The translations under genes were made by a program, and so were the position numbers. Positions 50,297 through 58,959 of a DNA stretch of 64,000 nt are shown one piece after another. The DNA is from Pseudomonas sp. AN-1 (GTDB taxonomy: Bacteria > Pseudomonadota > Gammaproteobacteria > Pseudomonadales > Pseudomonadaceae), in assembly GCF_034057115.1 (NCBI RefSeq), contig NZ_CP139195.1, positions 3,596,001-3,660,000 of the forward strand, read 5' to 3'. The notes beneath the pieces were generated by a model. It ran no database searches, was not told where the DNA came from, and was given only the letters and a program-made list of their open reading frames with translations. How positions within the stretch are numbered: position 1 is the first letter of the stretch; each line of letters begins with the position of its first letter.

Positions 50297-50923
50297 CTAC
50301 AGCGGCCCGCTGCCGCGCCGGCGGTACCAGCCGGTCAGCGACAGGCGCTCGCGGCTGGCCGGCAGTACCTCGTGGGGGAAGTCGCCCGACATGAACACCA
50401 CCAGGGTGCCGGCGGCGGGCAGCACGTCGCGCTCCTCGCCGTCCGGCAGCGCGATGCGCAGCGCGCCGCCGTGCTGCGCCTGCCAGTCGTCGTTGAGGTA
50501 GAACACCGTGGTCACCGTGCGCCGGTCGTCGTCGCGGAAGCGGTCGAGGTGGCGGCGGTAGAAGCTGCCCGGCGGGTACAGGGCGAAGTGGCACTCGTAG
50601 TCCTCGAGGCCGAGGAACAGCTCGCGGTTGAGGCGCTCGCGCAGCGCATCGAGCACGCCGAGGTAGCGGTCGGTGACCGCGGACTCGCCCGGCACCAGCC
50701 ACTGGATGTGGTCGCCGCGGATGCCGTCGTCGATCAGTTGGCCGCTGCCGCGACCCACCGAGGCGCGCGCCAGGCTGCCGGCGGCGTGGCGGCGGCGGCA
50801 TTCGGCGGCCAGCTCGGCGGTCAGCCCGGCCGGCAGGGCGAGGGGCTGCACCGACCAGCCCTGGCTGGCCAGATCGTCGAGAATCCGCTCGAGGAGCGGC
50901 GGGGAGGCGGTATCGATGTCCAT
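50297..50923 (-). CDS. 2-oxoglutarate/Fe(II) prolyl-hydroxylase-like oxygenase
   Basis: A 208-aa double-stranded beta-helix dioxygenase. The Fe ligands are His and Asp in RRHLDRFRDD and a distal His in FPHEVLPA; the 2-oxoglutarate Arg lies in RERLSLTGWYRR. The arrangement resembles human PHD2 and the Pseudomonas prolyl hydroxylase (PPHD) that modifies a proline of EF-Tu. EF-Tu is the most likely target by family, but this is not proven for this copy. Upstream ribosome site is weak. Confidence 0.82.
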   Translation of the reverse strand: MDIDTASPPLLERILDDLASQGWSVQPLALPAGLTAELAAECRRRHAAGSLARASVGRGSGQLIDDGIRGDHIQWLVPGESAVTDRYLGVLDALRERLNRELFLGLEDYECHFALYPPGSFYRRHLDRFRDDDRRTVTTVFYLNDDWQAQHGGALRIALPDGEERDVLPAAGTLVVFMSGDFPHEVLPASRERLSLTGWYRRRGSGPL

Positions 50924-51097
50924 GGCCCATTCTAGCGGGGCCGCCCCCGCCTACAGAAGTGGGCGCCGCCCATTCGTCGTGCGCCGCGCCGCTGCCGTGC
51001 GGTCCCGGCGGGCGCGGTGCGACGTCCGGCCGCAGTCGCGCCTCGACAAGCCCCGGGCCCGGCACCGACAATACGAGCCTGTTTCGCGGGAGTTGCC

Positions 51098-51841
51098 ATG
51101 CGTGTCCTGATTGCCCTCGTCCTCTGCGTCGTCAGCCTGCTGAGCCGGGCCGACGAGCACGACCTGCTCTACGAACTGGCCGGCTGGCCGCAGCAGCGCG
51201 AGCACTTCAGCGCCGCCCTGCTCGCCGCCCAGCAGCGCTACCAGGGCAGCCTGCCGCCGGCGGTGTACCAGACGCTGGTGGACAACAGCAACCGCCGCTT
51301 CGCGCCGCAGGCGATGGACCAGCGGGCGCTGGCCAGCCTGCGCCAGGAGCTGCCCGACCCGCTGCCGGCGATCCGCTTCTTCGACAGCCCGCTGGGCCGC
51401 GCCGTGGTCGAGCGCGAGGTGCGCGCCACCGCGCCCGCCGAGCTGAACCGCCATGCCGACGGTCTGCCGCAGGTGAGTGCCGCTGCGGCGCGGCGCGCCC
51501 TGGTGCAGCGCCTGGGCAAGGCGCTGCCGGCGCGCGAGGCCGGCGCCGAGGTCAGCGTGGCGCTGGCCGGGGTGGCCGCCGACAGCCTCAGCCAGATGCT
51601 GCCCGGGCTGTCCGGCACGCTGCTGGGCGACGGCATGCCGCAGGAGCTGCTCGGCGGCCAGCGCGAGCGGGTGATGCAGCAGATCGCCGGCCAGCTGGAG
51701 AACACCCTGCTGTACGTCTATCGCGACCTCGACGACGCCCAGCTGGCCGAGTACGTGGCCTTCGCCGAGTCGGTCGAGGGGCAGGTCTACTACCGCGCGG
51801 CGCTGCAGGCGATCCGCGCCGGACTGCAGGGCGGGCAGTAG
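51098..51841 (+). CDS. Secreted DUF2059-like protein
   Basis: A 247-aa exported protein: signal peptide (residues about 1-16, MRVLIALVLCVVSLLSRA) from ATG 51098 with GGGAG upstream. The mature chain is alpha-helical, with the C-terminal LAEYVAFAESVEGQVYYRAAL that resembles DUF2059. Periplasmic, function unknown. The ORF ends 3 bp from the end of the converging GTPase gene. Confidence 0.68.
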   Translation: MRVLIALVLCVVSLLSRADEHDLLYELAGWPQQREHFSAALLAAQQRYQGSLPPAVYQTLVDNSNRRFAPQAMDQRALASLRQELPDPLPAIRFFDSPLGRAVVEREVRATAPAELNRHADGLPQVSAAAARRALVQRLGKALPAREAGAEVSVALAGVAADSLSQMLPGLSGTLLGDGMPQELLGGQRERVMQQIAGQLENTLLYVYRDLDDAQLAEYVAFAESVEGQVYYRAALQAIRAGLQGGQ

Positions 51842-51843
51842 CC

Positions 51844-53214
51844 CTATTCCTGCAGCTGCGCCGCCAGCCGGCGGATTTCCTCCTGGCGTTCGGCCTGCTG
51901 CGGGCGGGCGCCTGCATTCAGCGTCGACCACTCGGGATGGGCGCGGGCCCGCTGCAGCACCTCCGGCAGCTTTCCTTCGCGCCAGGCCTGCTGCTGCGGG
52001 GTGTCCACGCGGATCGGCTGCTGTGCGGCATGGCCGCGGCCTTCCAGCGCCGTCAGCAGCTGGCGCTGGCGCAGGGCCAGCAGGCGCAGCACGGCGTCGT
52101 CGACGCTCAGCTCGCGCTGGCCGGTGAGCCTGCCCTTGAGGCGTTCGCCGTAGTTGCGCAGGGTCTGCCAGGTGCCGCCGGCCAGCGCACCCAGCGCCGC
52201 GGCGGCGCCCAGGGTCAGGCCGCCGACCAGCAGGTCGATGCCGGCCCCGGCCGCCGCGCCGGCGGCCATGCCGCCACCGACCTTCACCCCCAGCTGCTTC
52301 AGGGTTTCCGGATGGAACAGGTCGTCGCCCCAGCGCCCGTCCTGCAGCGGCAGCTCGCCGGCGGCGGCATCGCCCCGGCGGAAGGCGTACAGGGCGAGCA
52401 GGGCCTCGACGCAGCGCTGTTCGCGCCCGCGCAGCTCGCCACGCAGGCGCTCGACGGCGGCGCTCAGGCTGGCGGGGTCGCCGTCCACCAGGCGCCGGCA
52501 GGCGGCGGCGTCGACCAGCAGCTCGGCGATCAGCCGCGCGCCCGCCGTGCGCCGGGCGCCGCGCTGCGCCTGGTGGTCGGCGATCAGCCGCTCCAGCTGC
52601 GGCCGCGCGCGCTCCAGCAGCAGCGCCAGGCTCTGGTACAGGCGCCGCTCGCCGTCGGCCGGCGGCGCCACGCTGTCGAAGGCGACCAGCGCGTGCAGGC
52701 CGAGGCGGGCCAGCGCGGCGCGCCAGTCGTCCTCGCGGTGGCCGGGGGCAGCGACGAAGTTGAGCACCGGCAGCAGCGGCCGGCCGCAGTCGGCCAGCAC
52801 CGCCAGCTCGTCGCGGTACTTGGCCAGCACCGGCTCGCGGGCGTCGATCACGTACAGCCCGGCGTCGGACACCAGCAGCTGGCGCAGCACCTTGGCCTCC
52901 TGCTCGAAGCGCCCGCTGGCCTCGGGGCCGGCGAGAAAGCGGGCGAGGCGTTCCGGGCCGTCGAGGCGCGCGGCGGCCGGGGCGAGGGCGTCGAGATGGT
53001 CGCGCAGGGCGATGGCGTCCTCCAGGCCCGGGGTGTCGTACAGCTCGAGCAGCGCCTCGCCGTCCACCGACAGGCGCGCGCCCTCGACGTGGCGGGTGGT
53101 GCTGGGCCGGTGCGACACCTCGCCGAAATCCACGTCGCGGGTCAGGGTGCGCAGCAGCGAGGTCTTGCCGACGTTGGTGTGGCCGACCACGGCCAGTTTC
53201 AGCGCTTCAGTCAT
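51844..53214 (-). CDS. DUF3482-domain GTPase
   Basis: A 456-aa protein with an N-terminal TrmE/Era-like G domain: G1 GHTNVGKTSL, G3 DTPGLED, and G4-like VLNFVAA near residue 150. The C-terminal DUF3482 part contains a glycine-rich hydrophobic stretch (GGGMAAGAAAGAGIDLLVGGLTLG, residues about 310-335), which may enter the membrane. ATG 53214 overlaps the end of the upstream DUF2868 gene by 8 nt. The pair is usually found together; the cellular role is unknown. Confidence 0.82.
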   Translation of the reverse strand: MTEALKLAVVGHTNVGKTSLLRTLTRDVDFGEVSHRPSTTRHVEGARLSVDGEALLELYDTPGLEDAIALRDHLDALAPAAARLDGPERLARFLAGPEASGRFEQEAKVLRQLLVSDAGLYVIDAREPVLAKYRDELAVLADCGRPLLPVLNFVAAPGHREDDWRAALARLGLHALVAFDSVAPPADGERRLYQSLALLLERARPQLERLIADHQAQRGARRTAGARLIAELLVDAAACRRLVDGDPASLSAAVERLRGELRGREQRCVEALLALYAFRRGDAAAGELPLQDGRWGDDLFHPETLKQLGVKVGGGMAAGAAAGAGIDLLVGGLTLGAAAALGALAGGTWQTLRNYGERLKGRLTGQRELSVDDAVLRLLALRQRQLLTALEGRGHAAQQPIRVDTPQQQAWREGKLPEVLQRARAHPEWSTLNAGARPQQAERQEEIRRLAAQLQE

Positions 53215-54586
53215 GGCCGCTCTCCAGCCAGCGCCAGGGGGCCTCGGTGGCGCAGGGCAGCTGCAGCGCGGCGAGGGCCGCCTGCCAGTCGCCCAGGCGC
53301 GCGGGGTCGAGGGTTTCGTCCGGCGGCGCCGGCAGCAGCCAGACGCGCGCCTCGCCAACGCTGCGCGCCAGCTCGCCGAGCAGGCCGAGGGTGCCGCGGT
53401 CCGGCGAGCGGCGCGGGTCGCAGGCGACCAGCAGGCGCGCCGCGGGGCGCATGGCGAGACGTTCGAGCAGGGCGCGGCGGCTGGCGCCGTCGTCGAGGAG
53501 GCCGGCGTCCTCGACGCCGGGCGGCAGCGCCGGTGGCCAGGGCCGGCGCGGATCGAGCTCGACCGCCACCAGCAGCGCGCCACCGGCCGGGCGTTCGGCG
53601 TGACCGGCGCGCGGCTGGTGCAGCTGCGCCGGCGCCGGATCGCCGACGCCGAGACGCTCGCTGGACGGCAGCAGGCGCTCGCGCAGGCGGCTGTAGCCGG
53701 GCTGGGCGAGGTCCAGGTCGAGGCGGGCGAGGCCGCGCCGCCAGCGCCACAGGCAGAGCAGGGCGAGCAGCGCGCGCGGCAGCAGGCCGTAGACCGCGAA
53801 GACGCCGAGCAGCCAGGCGGCCCAGGTCTGCCGCGCCGCCTCGCCGCCGACCACCGCCTCGCCGCTGGCACGCAGCAGCTCGAGATCCGGCTGCGGGAAG
53901 CCGAGCAGGGCGGGCAGGGCGCCGAGGGCGTGGATCAGCGCGGCGAAGCCGTCCGCCGGCAGCAGGGTGGTCTCCCAGACGAAGCCGTAGCGGCGGCTGG
54001 CGAGCAGGGCCAGCAGCACCGCCAGCGCGGCGAGCAGGGCGAGCAGCCACAGACCGTGGCTGAGCAGGCCGAGCGCCCAGCGCTGCAGGCCGGCGCGGGC
54101 GAGTAGCAGGGTCAGCGCCGGGCCGAGGCGGGCGCTGCGGCTGTCGCGGGCCAGGCGGCCGCCGAGGTCCAGCCACAGGCGGCCGAGGGCGCTGCCGGCG
54201 TCGCCGCCGAGCAGCGCGCCGAGCGCCCAGGCGGCGAGGCTGAGCAGATGCAGGCCGAGCAGGCTGCCCAGCGCCCACAGCAGGTTGACCGGGCGTGCGC
54301 CGTCGCCCAGCGCCGCCAGGGCCAGCCCGGCGCCGCTGGCCAGCGCCAGCACGGCGAGCAGCAGCAGGGCCAGGCGCGCGCCCTGGCGCCAGTGCGCCAC
54401 GGCCAGGTCGAGGCCGTCGCGGCCGGCCAGCCGTTCGGCGCGGGCGAGGATGCGCCGGCGCAGGTCGCCGCCGCCGGCGCGCGCCTGGCGGCAGGCCTCG
54501 GCGTCCTCCAGCGGGCCGGCCTGCTCCTCGGTCAGGCGCAGGGTTTCGGCGAGCCAGAGGGCTTCGGGGATGGACTCGAGCGGCAA
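53207..54586 (-). CDS. DUF2868-domain membrane protein
   Basis: About 459 aa with at least four hydrophobic helices (around residues 70-95, 100-125, 165-195, 240-275) and a soluble C-terminus (LLVAVELDPRRPWPP, RLLVACDPRRSPDRGTLG). No ATG fits; a TTG at 54586 with GGAG five bases upstream is the best start. It is the partner of the following DUF3482 GTPase by overlap. Function unknown. Confidence 0.75.
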   Translation of the reverse strand: MPLESIPEALWLAETLRLTEEQAGPLEDAEACRQARAGGGDLRRRILARAERLAGRDGLDLAVAHWRQGARLALLLLAVLALASGAGLALAALGDGARPVNLLWALGSLLGLHLLSLAAWALGALLGGDAGSALGRLWLDLGGRLARDSRSARLGPALTLLLARAGLQRWALGLLSHGLWLLALLAALAVLLALLASRRYGFVWETTLLPADGFAALIHALGALPALLGFPQPDLELLRASGEAVVGGEAARQTWAAWLLGVFAVYGLLPRALLALLCLWRWRRGLARLDLDLAQPGYSRLRERLLPSSERLGVGDPAPAQLHQPRAGHAERPAGGALLVAVELDPRRPWPPALPPGVEDAGLLDDGASRRALLERLAMRPAARLLVACDPRRSPDRGTLGLLGELARSVGEARVWLLPAPPDETLDPARLGDWQAALAALQLPCATEAPWRWLESGHD

Positions 54587-54684
54587 GGGGACTCCATGTC
54601 GGCGGGGCTGATGGGCAGAGGATAACCGCTGCGCGCCGGCGCCGGCATCGTCAGGGCCGCTGTCGGCTGCTATCCTCGCGCCCC

Positions 54685-55212
54685 ATGAACACTCCGACGC
54701 TCCCCCTCGCCCTGATCGCCGCGCTGGCCGACAACCGCGTGATCGGCATCGACAACCGCCTGCCCTGGCGCCTGCCGGCGGACCTCAGGCACTTCAAGGC
54801 CCTGACCCTCGGCAAGCCGATCATCATGGGCCGCAAGACCTGGGACTCGCTGGGCCGCCCGCTGCCGGGCCGGCTCAACCTGGTGGTCAGCCGCCAGGCC
54901 GGCCTCGCGCTGGACGGCGCCGAGGTGCTGCCCTCGCTCGCGGCGGCCATCGCCCGCGCCGAGCAGTGGGCGCGCGCGCAGGGCGTCGACGAGCTGATGC
55001 TGATCGGCGGCGCCGAGCTGTACGCCCAGGGCCTGCCGCTGGCGCAGCGCCTGTACCTGACCCGGGTGCACCTCGCCCCGCAGGGCGATGCCTTCTTCCC
55101 CGCGTTCGCCGAGGACGACTGGCGGCTGGCCGGGCGCGAGGCGCACGCGGCCGACGGCGAGACGCCGGCGCACGCCTACGAGCGCTGGGAGCGCGCGCAG
55201 CCGCTGGCGTGA
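54685..55212 (+). CDS. folA: Dihydrofolate reductase
   Basis: A 175-aa DHFR. NADPH and folate motifs are clear: IAALADNRVIGIDNRLPWRLPADLRHFK with the catalytic acid, IIMGRKTWDSLGRPLPGR, and IGGAELYAQGLPLA. It regenerates tetrahydrofolate used by ThyA. Start ATG 54685 lacks a strong ribosome site but matches the family N-terminus. Confidence 0.95.
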   Translation: MNTPTLPLALIAALADNRVIGIDNRLPWRLPADLRHFKALTLGKPIIMGRKTWDSLGRPLPGRLNLVVSRQAGLALDGAEVLPSLAAAIARAEQWARAQGVDELMLIGGAELYAQGLPLAQRLYLTRVHLAPQGDAFFPAFAEDDWRLAGREAHAADGETPAHAYERWERAQPLA

Positions 55213-55237
55213 TGGCGCACCGCGGCTCAAGGGACGC

Positions 55238-56152
55238 TCAGCCCAGGCCGAATTCTTCCCAGACCTGCGCCGCACCGTGGTGGAGGATGCCGTGGCGGCG
55301 CGCCAGCGCCTGGCGGTCGCGGTCGTAGCCGCCGCCGATCACGCAGGCCACCGGGATGTCGCGGGACAGGCAGTGGCGCAGCACCGCCAGGTCGCGCGCG
55401 GCGATGCCGGCGTCGCTGAGTGCGAGCAGGCCGAGCACGTCGTCCTTGTGCACGTCCACCCCGGCGTCGTAGAGCACCAGGTCCGGCTGGTAGAGGTGCA
55501 GCAGGTAGCCGAGCGCCTCGTCCACCGTCTGCAGGTAGGCGGCGTCGCCCATTCCCGCCGGCAGGTCGAAGTCCCAGTCGCTGCGTGCCTTGCGCGGCGG
55601 GAAGTTGCCTTCGCAGTGCAGCGACACGGTCACCGCGTCGCGGCAGTCTTCCAGCAGGGTGGCGGTGCCGTCGCCCTGGTGCACGTCGCAGTCGAAGATC
55701 AGCAGGCGGTGCACCCGGCCGCTCTCCAGCAACTGGCGGGCGACCACCGCCAGGTCGTTGAACACGCAGAAGCCCGAGGGCCGCTCGCGATGGGCGTGGT
55801 GGGTGCCGCCGGCCAGATGGCAGGCCAGGCCGTGCTGCAGGGCCAGCTCGGCGGTCAGCAGCGAGCCGCCCTGGGCGCGCAGGGTGCGGCGCACCAGGCC
55901 CTCGCTCCACGGCAGGCCGAGCTGGCGCTCCAGCTCGCGCGGCAGCGCGCCGGCGACGAAGCGCTCGATGTAGTCCGCGGCGTGGGTGAGGGCGAGGATG
56001 TCGAGCGGGCAGGGCTGCGGGCTGTGCCAGGCGGCCGCCGGCAGGCTGGCGCGCAGGTGCTCGTGGAGCAGGCGATACTTCTCCATCGGGAAGCGATGCC
56101 CGGCCGGCAGCGGCGGGCTGTAGTCGGGGTGGTAGACCAGCGGCAGGGGCAT
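55238..56152 (-). CDS. Histone deacetylase-family amidohydrolase
   Basis: A 304-aa zinc amidohydrolase of the class II/IV HDAC group: GGTHHAHRERPSGFCVFND with the paired His, FDCDVHQGDGT and YDAGVDVHKDD with zinc ligands, and GGGYDRD. In bacteria such proteins deacetylate small amides or proteins. ATG 56152 (MPLPLVYHPDY) is chosen over ATG 56185 by family alignment; neither has a good ribosome site. The substrate is unknown. Confidence 0.85.
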   Translation of the reverse strand: MPLPLVYHPDYSPPLPAGHRFPMEKYRLLHEHLRASLPAAAWHSPQPCPLDILALTHAADYIERFVAGALPRELERQLGLPWSEGLVRRTLRAQGGSLLTAELALQHGLACHLAGGTHHAHRERPSGFCVFNDLAVVARQLLESGRVHRLLIFDCDVHQGDGTATLLEDCRDAVTVSLHCEGNFPPRKARSDWDFDLPAGMGDAAYLQTVDEALGYLLHLYQPDLVLYDAGVDVHKDDVLGLLALSDAGIAARDLAVLRHCLSRDIPVACVIGGGYDRDRQALARRHGILHHGAAQVWEEFGLG

Positions 56153-56405
56153 GGGCGGCGGCCAGCGGGCGGGACGGAACGGCATTATGCGCCGTGGCGC
56201 GACGCGCCGGGGAGAGAGGCTCGGCCTGCCGTCGGTCGGCGCGTCCTGCGCTGCAACATCGGCCCTCGGCGCAGCCGACAGCCACCGGGAAAATCGTTAC
56301 CATCGTCACCATTGCACGGTCCCGTGACGCGGCTCCGACCGCCCGGGCGATCATTCCGGCCCGCGCCCGGGGCGCCGGCCTCCCCGCATCTGAAGGAGAT
56401 ACAGC

Positions 56406-57281
56406 ATGACCCAAGTGCTCGACGAGCTGGTGGCCCTGCTCAGCCTGGAAACCATCGAGGAAAACCTGTTCCGCGGCGTCAGCCAGGACCTCGGTTTCCG
56501 CCAGCTGTTCGGCGGCCAGGTGATCGGCCAGTCGCTGTCGGCGGCCAGCCAGACGGTGGCGGCGGACCGGCACATGCACTCCATGCACGCCTACTTCCTG
56601 CGCCCGGGCGATGCCACCCAGCCGGTGGTCTACCAGGTCGACCGGGTGCGCGACGGCGGCAGCTTCACCACCCGCCGCGTGCTGGCGATCCAGAAGGGCC
56701 GGCCGATCTACAGCTGCAGCGTGTCCTTCCAGCAGGAGGAGGAGGGCTTCAGCCACCAGGTGCCGACGATGCCCGACGTGCCGGGGCCGGAGGAACTGCT
56801 CTCCGAGCAGGAGCTGTGCGGCGCGCTGGGCTCGGAGCCGGTGGAGGGCATGCGCGAGCGCCTGCACTTCGAGATGCCGATCGAGATCCGTCCGGTCGAG
56901 CCGGCCGACGTCGGCCACCCGCAGCCGCGCGCGCCCTACAAGTACCTGTGGGTACGCGCCGCCGGCACGCTGCCGGACAACCCGGCGCTGCACAAGTACC
57001 TGATGGCCTACGCCAGCGACTTCGGCCTGCTGACCACCGCGCTGCTGCCCCACGGGGTGTCCTTCTGGCAGCGCTCGATGCAGATCGCCAGCCTCGACCA
57101 CTCGCTGTGGTTCCACCGCAACGACCTGCGCGCCGACCAGTGGCTGCTGTTCGCCCTGGACAGCCCGTGGGCCGGCAACGGTCGCGGCTTCACCCGCGGC
57201 AACATCTTCAGCCGCGAGGGCGAGCTGCTCGCCTCGGTGGTCCAGGAAGGCCTGATCCGCCAGCGCCCGGACTGGGCCTGA
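56406..57281 (+). CDS. tesB: Acyl-CoA thioesterase II
   Basis: A 291-aa double-hotdog thioesterase. Recognisable segments are LFRGVSQDLGFRQLFGGQVIGQ, the MHSMHAYFLRPGD strand, DRVRDGGSFTTRRVLAIQ, and the C-terminal SLDHSLWFHRNDLRADQWLLF with the catalytic Asp of the D-T/S-Q type. It hydrolyses medium and long acyl-CoA. ATG 56406 follows AAGGAG. Confidence 0.94.
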   Translation: MTQVLDELVALLSLETIEENLFRGVSQDLGFRQLFGGQVIGQSLSAASQTVAADRHMHSMHAYFLRPGDATQPVVYQVDRVRDGGSFTTRRVLAIQKGRPIYSCSVSFQQEEEGFSHQVPTMPDVPGPEELLSEQELCGALGSEPVEGMRERLHFEMPIEIRPVEPADVGHPQPRAPYKYLWVRAAGTLPDNPALHKYLMAYASDFGLLTTALLPHGVSFWQRSMQIASLDHSLWFHRNDLRADQWLLFALDSPWAGNGRGFTRGNIFSREGELLASVVQEGLIRQRPDWA

Positions 57282-57298
57282 ACGTGGCCGGCAGCGCG

Positions 57299-57889
57299 AT
57301 GCGCCTGGCGCGGCTGCGCCACTGGGTGTTCGACATGGACGGCACCCTGACCGTCGCCGTGCACGACTTCGCGGCGATCCGTCGTGCCCTGGACATTCCG
57401 CCCGGCGACGACATCCTCGCCCACCTGGCCGCGCTGCCGGCGTCGGAGGCGGCGGCCAAGCACGCCTGGCTGCTGGCCCACGAGCGCGAGCTGGCCGAGG
57501 CCGCGCGCCCGGCGCCGGGCGCGCTGGAGCTGGTGCGCGGCCTGCACGGGCGCGGCTGCCGCCTGGGCATCCTCACCCGCAATGCGCGACCGCTGGCGCT
57601 GGTCACCCTGGAGGCGGTCGGCCTGCTCGACTGCTTCGCGGTGGACGACATCCTCGGTCGCGACGAGGCGCCGCCCAAGCCGCAGCCGCACGGCCTGCTG
57701 CAGCTGGCGGCGCGCTGGGCGGTGGTGCCGGCCGAGCTGGCGATGGTCGGCGACTACCTCCACGACCTGTCCTGCGCCCGCGCCGCCGGCGCGCGCAGCG
57801 TGCTGGTCAACCACCCGGAAAACCCCTGGCCGGAGCTGACCGACCTGTTCGCCCGCGACTGCGCCGAGCTGCAGCGCCTGCTCGGCTGA
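57299..57889 (+). CDS. HAD-family phosphatase (IA subfamily)
   Basis: A 196-aa HAD hydrolase with motif I VFDMDGTLT, motif II LTRNAR and motif III MVGDYLHDL preceded by PPKPQPHGL. The cap is small and alpha-helical, as in phosphoglycolate-phosphatase-like proteins. ATG 57299 is used; GTG 57284, three bases after the tesB stop, is possible. It is probably co-transcribed with tesB. Substrate unknown. Confidence 0.83.
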   Translation: MRLARLRHWVFDMDGTLTVAVHDFAAIRRALDIPPGDDILAHLAALPASEAAAKHAWLLAHERELAEAARPAPGALELVRGLHGRGCRLGILTRNARPLALVTLEAVGLLDCFAVDDILGRDEAPPKPQPHGLLQLAARWAVVPAELAMVGDYLHDLSCARAAGARSVLVNHPENPWPELTDLFARDCAELQRLLG

Positions 57890-57907
57890 CGGCGGCGGCC
57901 GCCGGCG

Positions 57908-58768
57908 CTACAGGCGCGCGCTCTGGAAGGTGTCGCAGCGCCCCGGCTCGCCCGTGTCGAAGCCGATGCGGAACCAGCGCACGCGCTGCGCCGAGGTGCC
58001 GTGGGTGAAGGCGTCCGGCACCACCTGGCCCTGCGTCTGGTGCTGCAGGCGGTCGTCGCCGATGGCGTTGGCAGCGTTCAGCGCCTCCTCCAGATCCCCC
58101 GGCTCCAGCCAGTCGAGGCGACGCTGGGCGTGGTGCGCCCAGACCCCGGCCAGGCAGTCGGCCTGCAGCTCCTGGCGCACCAGCAGGCCGCTGGCGCCCT
58201 CGACCCGCTCGCCGCGCTGGCGGGCGGCATTGACCCGCGCCGAGACGCCGAGCAGGGTCTGCACGTGGTGGCCGACCTCGTGGGCGATCACGTAGGCCTG
58301 GGCGAAGTCGCCGGCGGCGGCGAAGCGCTGCTCCAGCTCGCGGAAGAACTCGAGGTCGAGATACACCTGACGGTCGCCCGGGCAGTAGAAGGGGCCGACC
58401 GCCGCGCTGGCGAAGCCGCAGGCCGAGTTCACGCTGCCGCTGAACAGCACCAGGCGCGGCTCCTGGTACTGGCGGCCGCCGGCCTGGAACAGCGCGTGCC
58501 AGGTGTCCTCGGTGTCGCCGAGCACGGCGCGGACGAACTCGCTGGCCTCGTCGCCCGGCTGGCCGCCGTCCGCGCCCGGCGCCGGCAGCTGCTGCTGCAT
58601 CAGCTCGCCGCCGAGCTGGCCGAGGATCTGCAGCGGGTCCTTGCCCATCAGCAGGCCGAGCACCACGATGGCGGCGATGCCGCCGAGGCTCAGCTTGCCG
58701 CCGCCGATGCGCCCGCCGCCGCGGGCGTCCACCACATTGTCGCTGCGTCGTGCCCGTTTCCAGCGCAT
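57908..58768 (-). CDS. Neutral zinc metallopeptidase (YpfJ family)
   Basis: A 286-aa membrane-anchored peptidase: positively charged N-terminus, one helix (residues about 26-45), then the catalytic domain with HEVGHH near residue 165 and the third zinc ligand in QELQADCLAGVWAHH. YpfJ-type length and the RVRWF.GFD.G C-terminal motif fit. It is likely in the inner membrane facing the periplasm; targets are unknown. Confidence 0.9.
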   Translation of the reverse strand: MRWKRARRSDNVVDARGGGRIGGGKLSLGGIAAIVVLGLLMGKDPLQILGQLGGELMQQQLPAPGADGGQPGDEASEFVRAVLGDTEDTWHALFQAGGRQYQEPRLVLFSGSVNSACGFASAAVGPFYCPGDRQVYLDLEFFRELEQRFAAAGDFAQAYVIAHEVGHHVQTLLGVSARVNAARQRGERVEGASGLLVRQELQADCLAGVWAHHAQRRLDWLEPGDLEEALNAANAIGDDRLQHQTQGQVVPDAFTHGTSAQRVRWFRIGFDTGEPGRCDTFQSARL

Positions 58769-58959
58769 CGCCTTTCTCCCGTCGTGCGCGGCGCCTGCCG
58801 CATTCCCTGCAGTGTCGCCGCAGCTCGCCGCGCTGGCCAGGCCGATCGTCCGCCCCCTCGCGCAGGTGCCCGGCCGCTGCCTATGCTCGTGACAGGCCGC
58901 TCCGGAGATCGCCCATGCCGCATGTCCTCCCCACCGCCGTGCCGCGGCGCGGCTGAACG

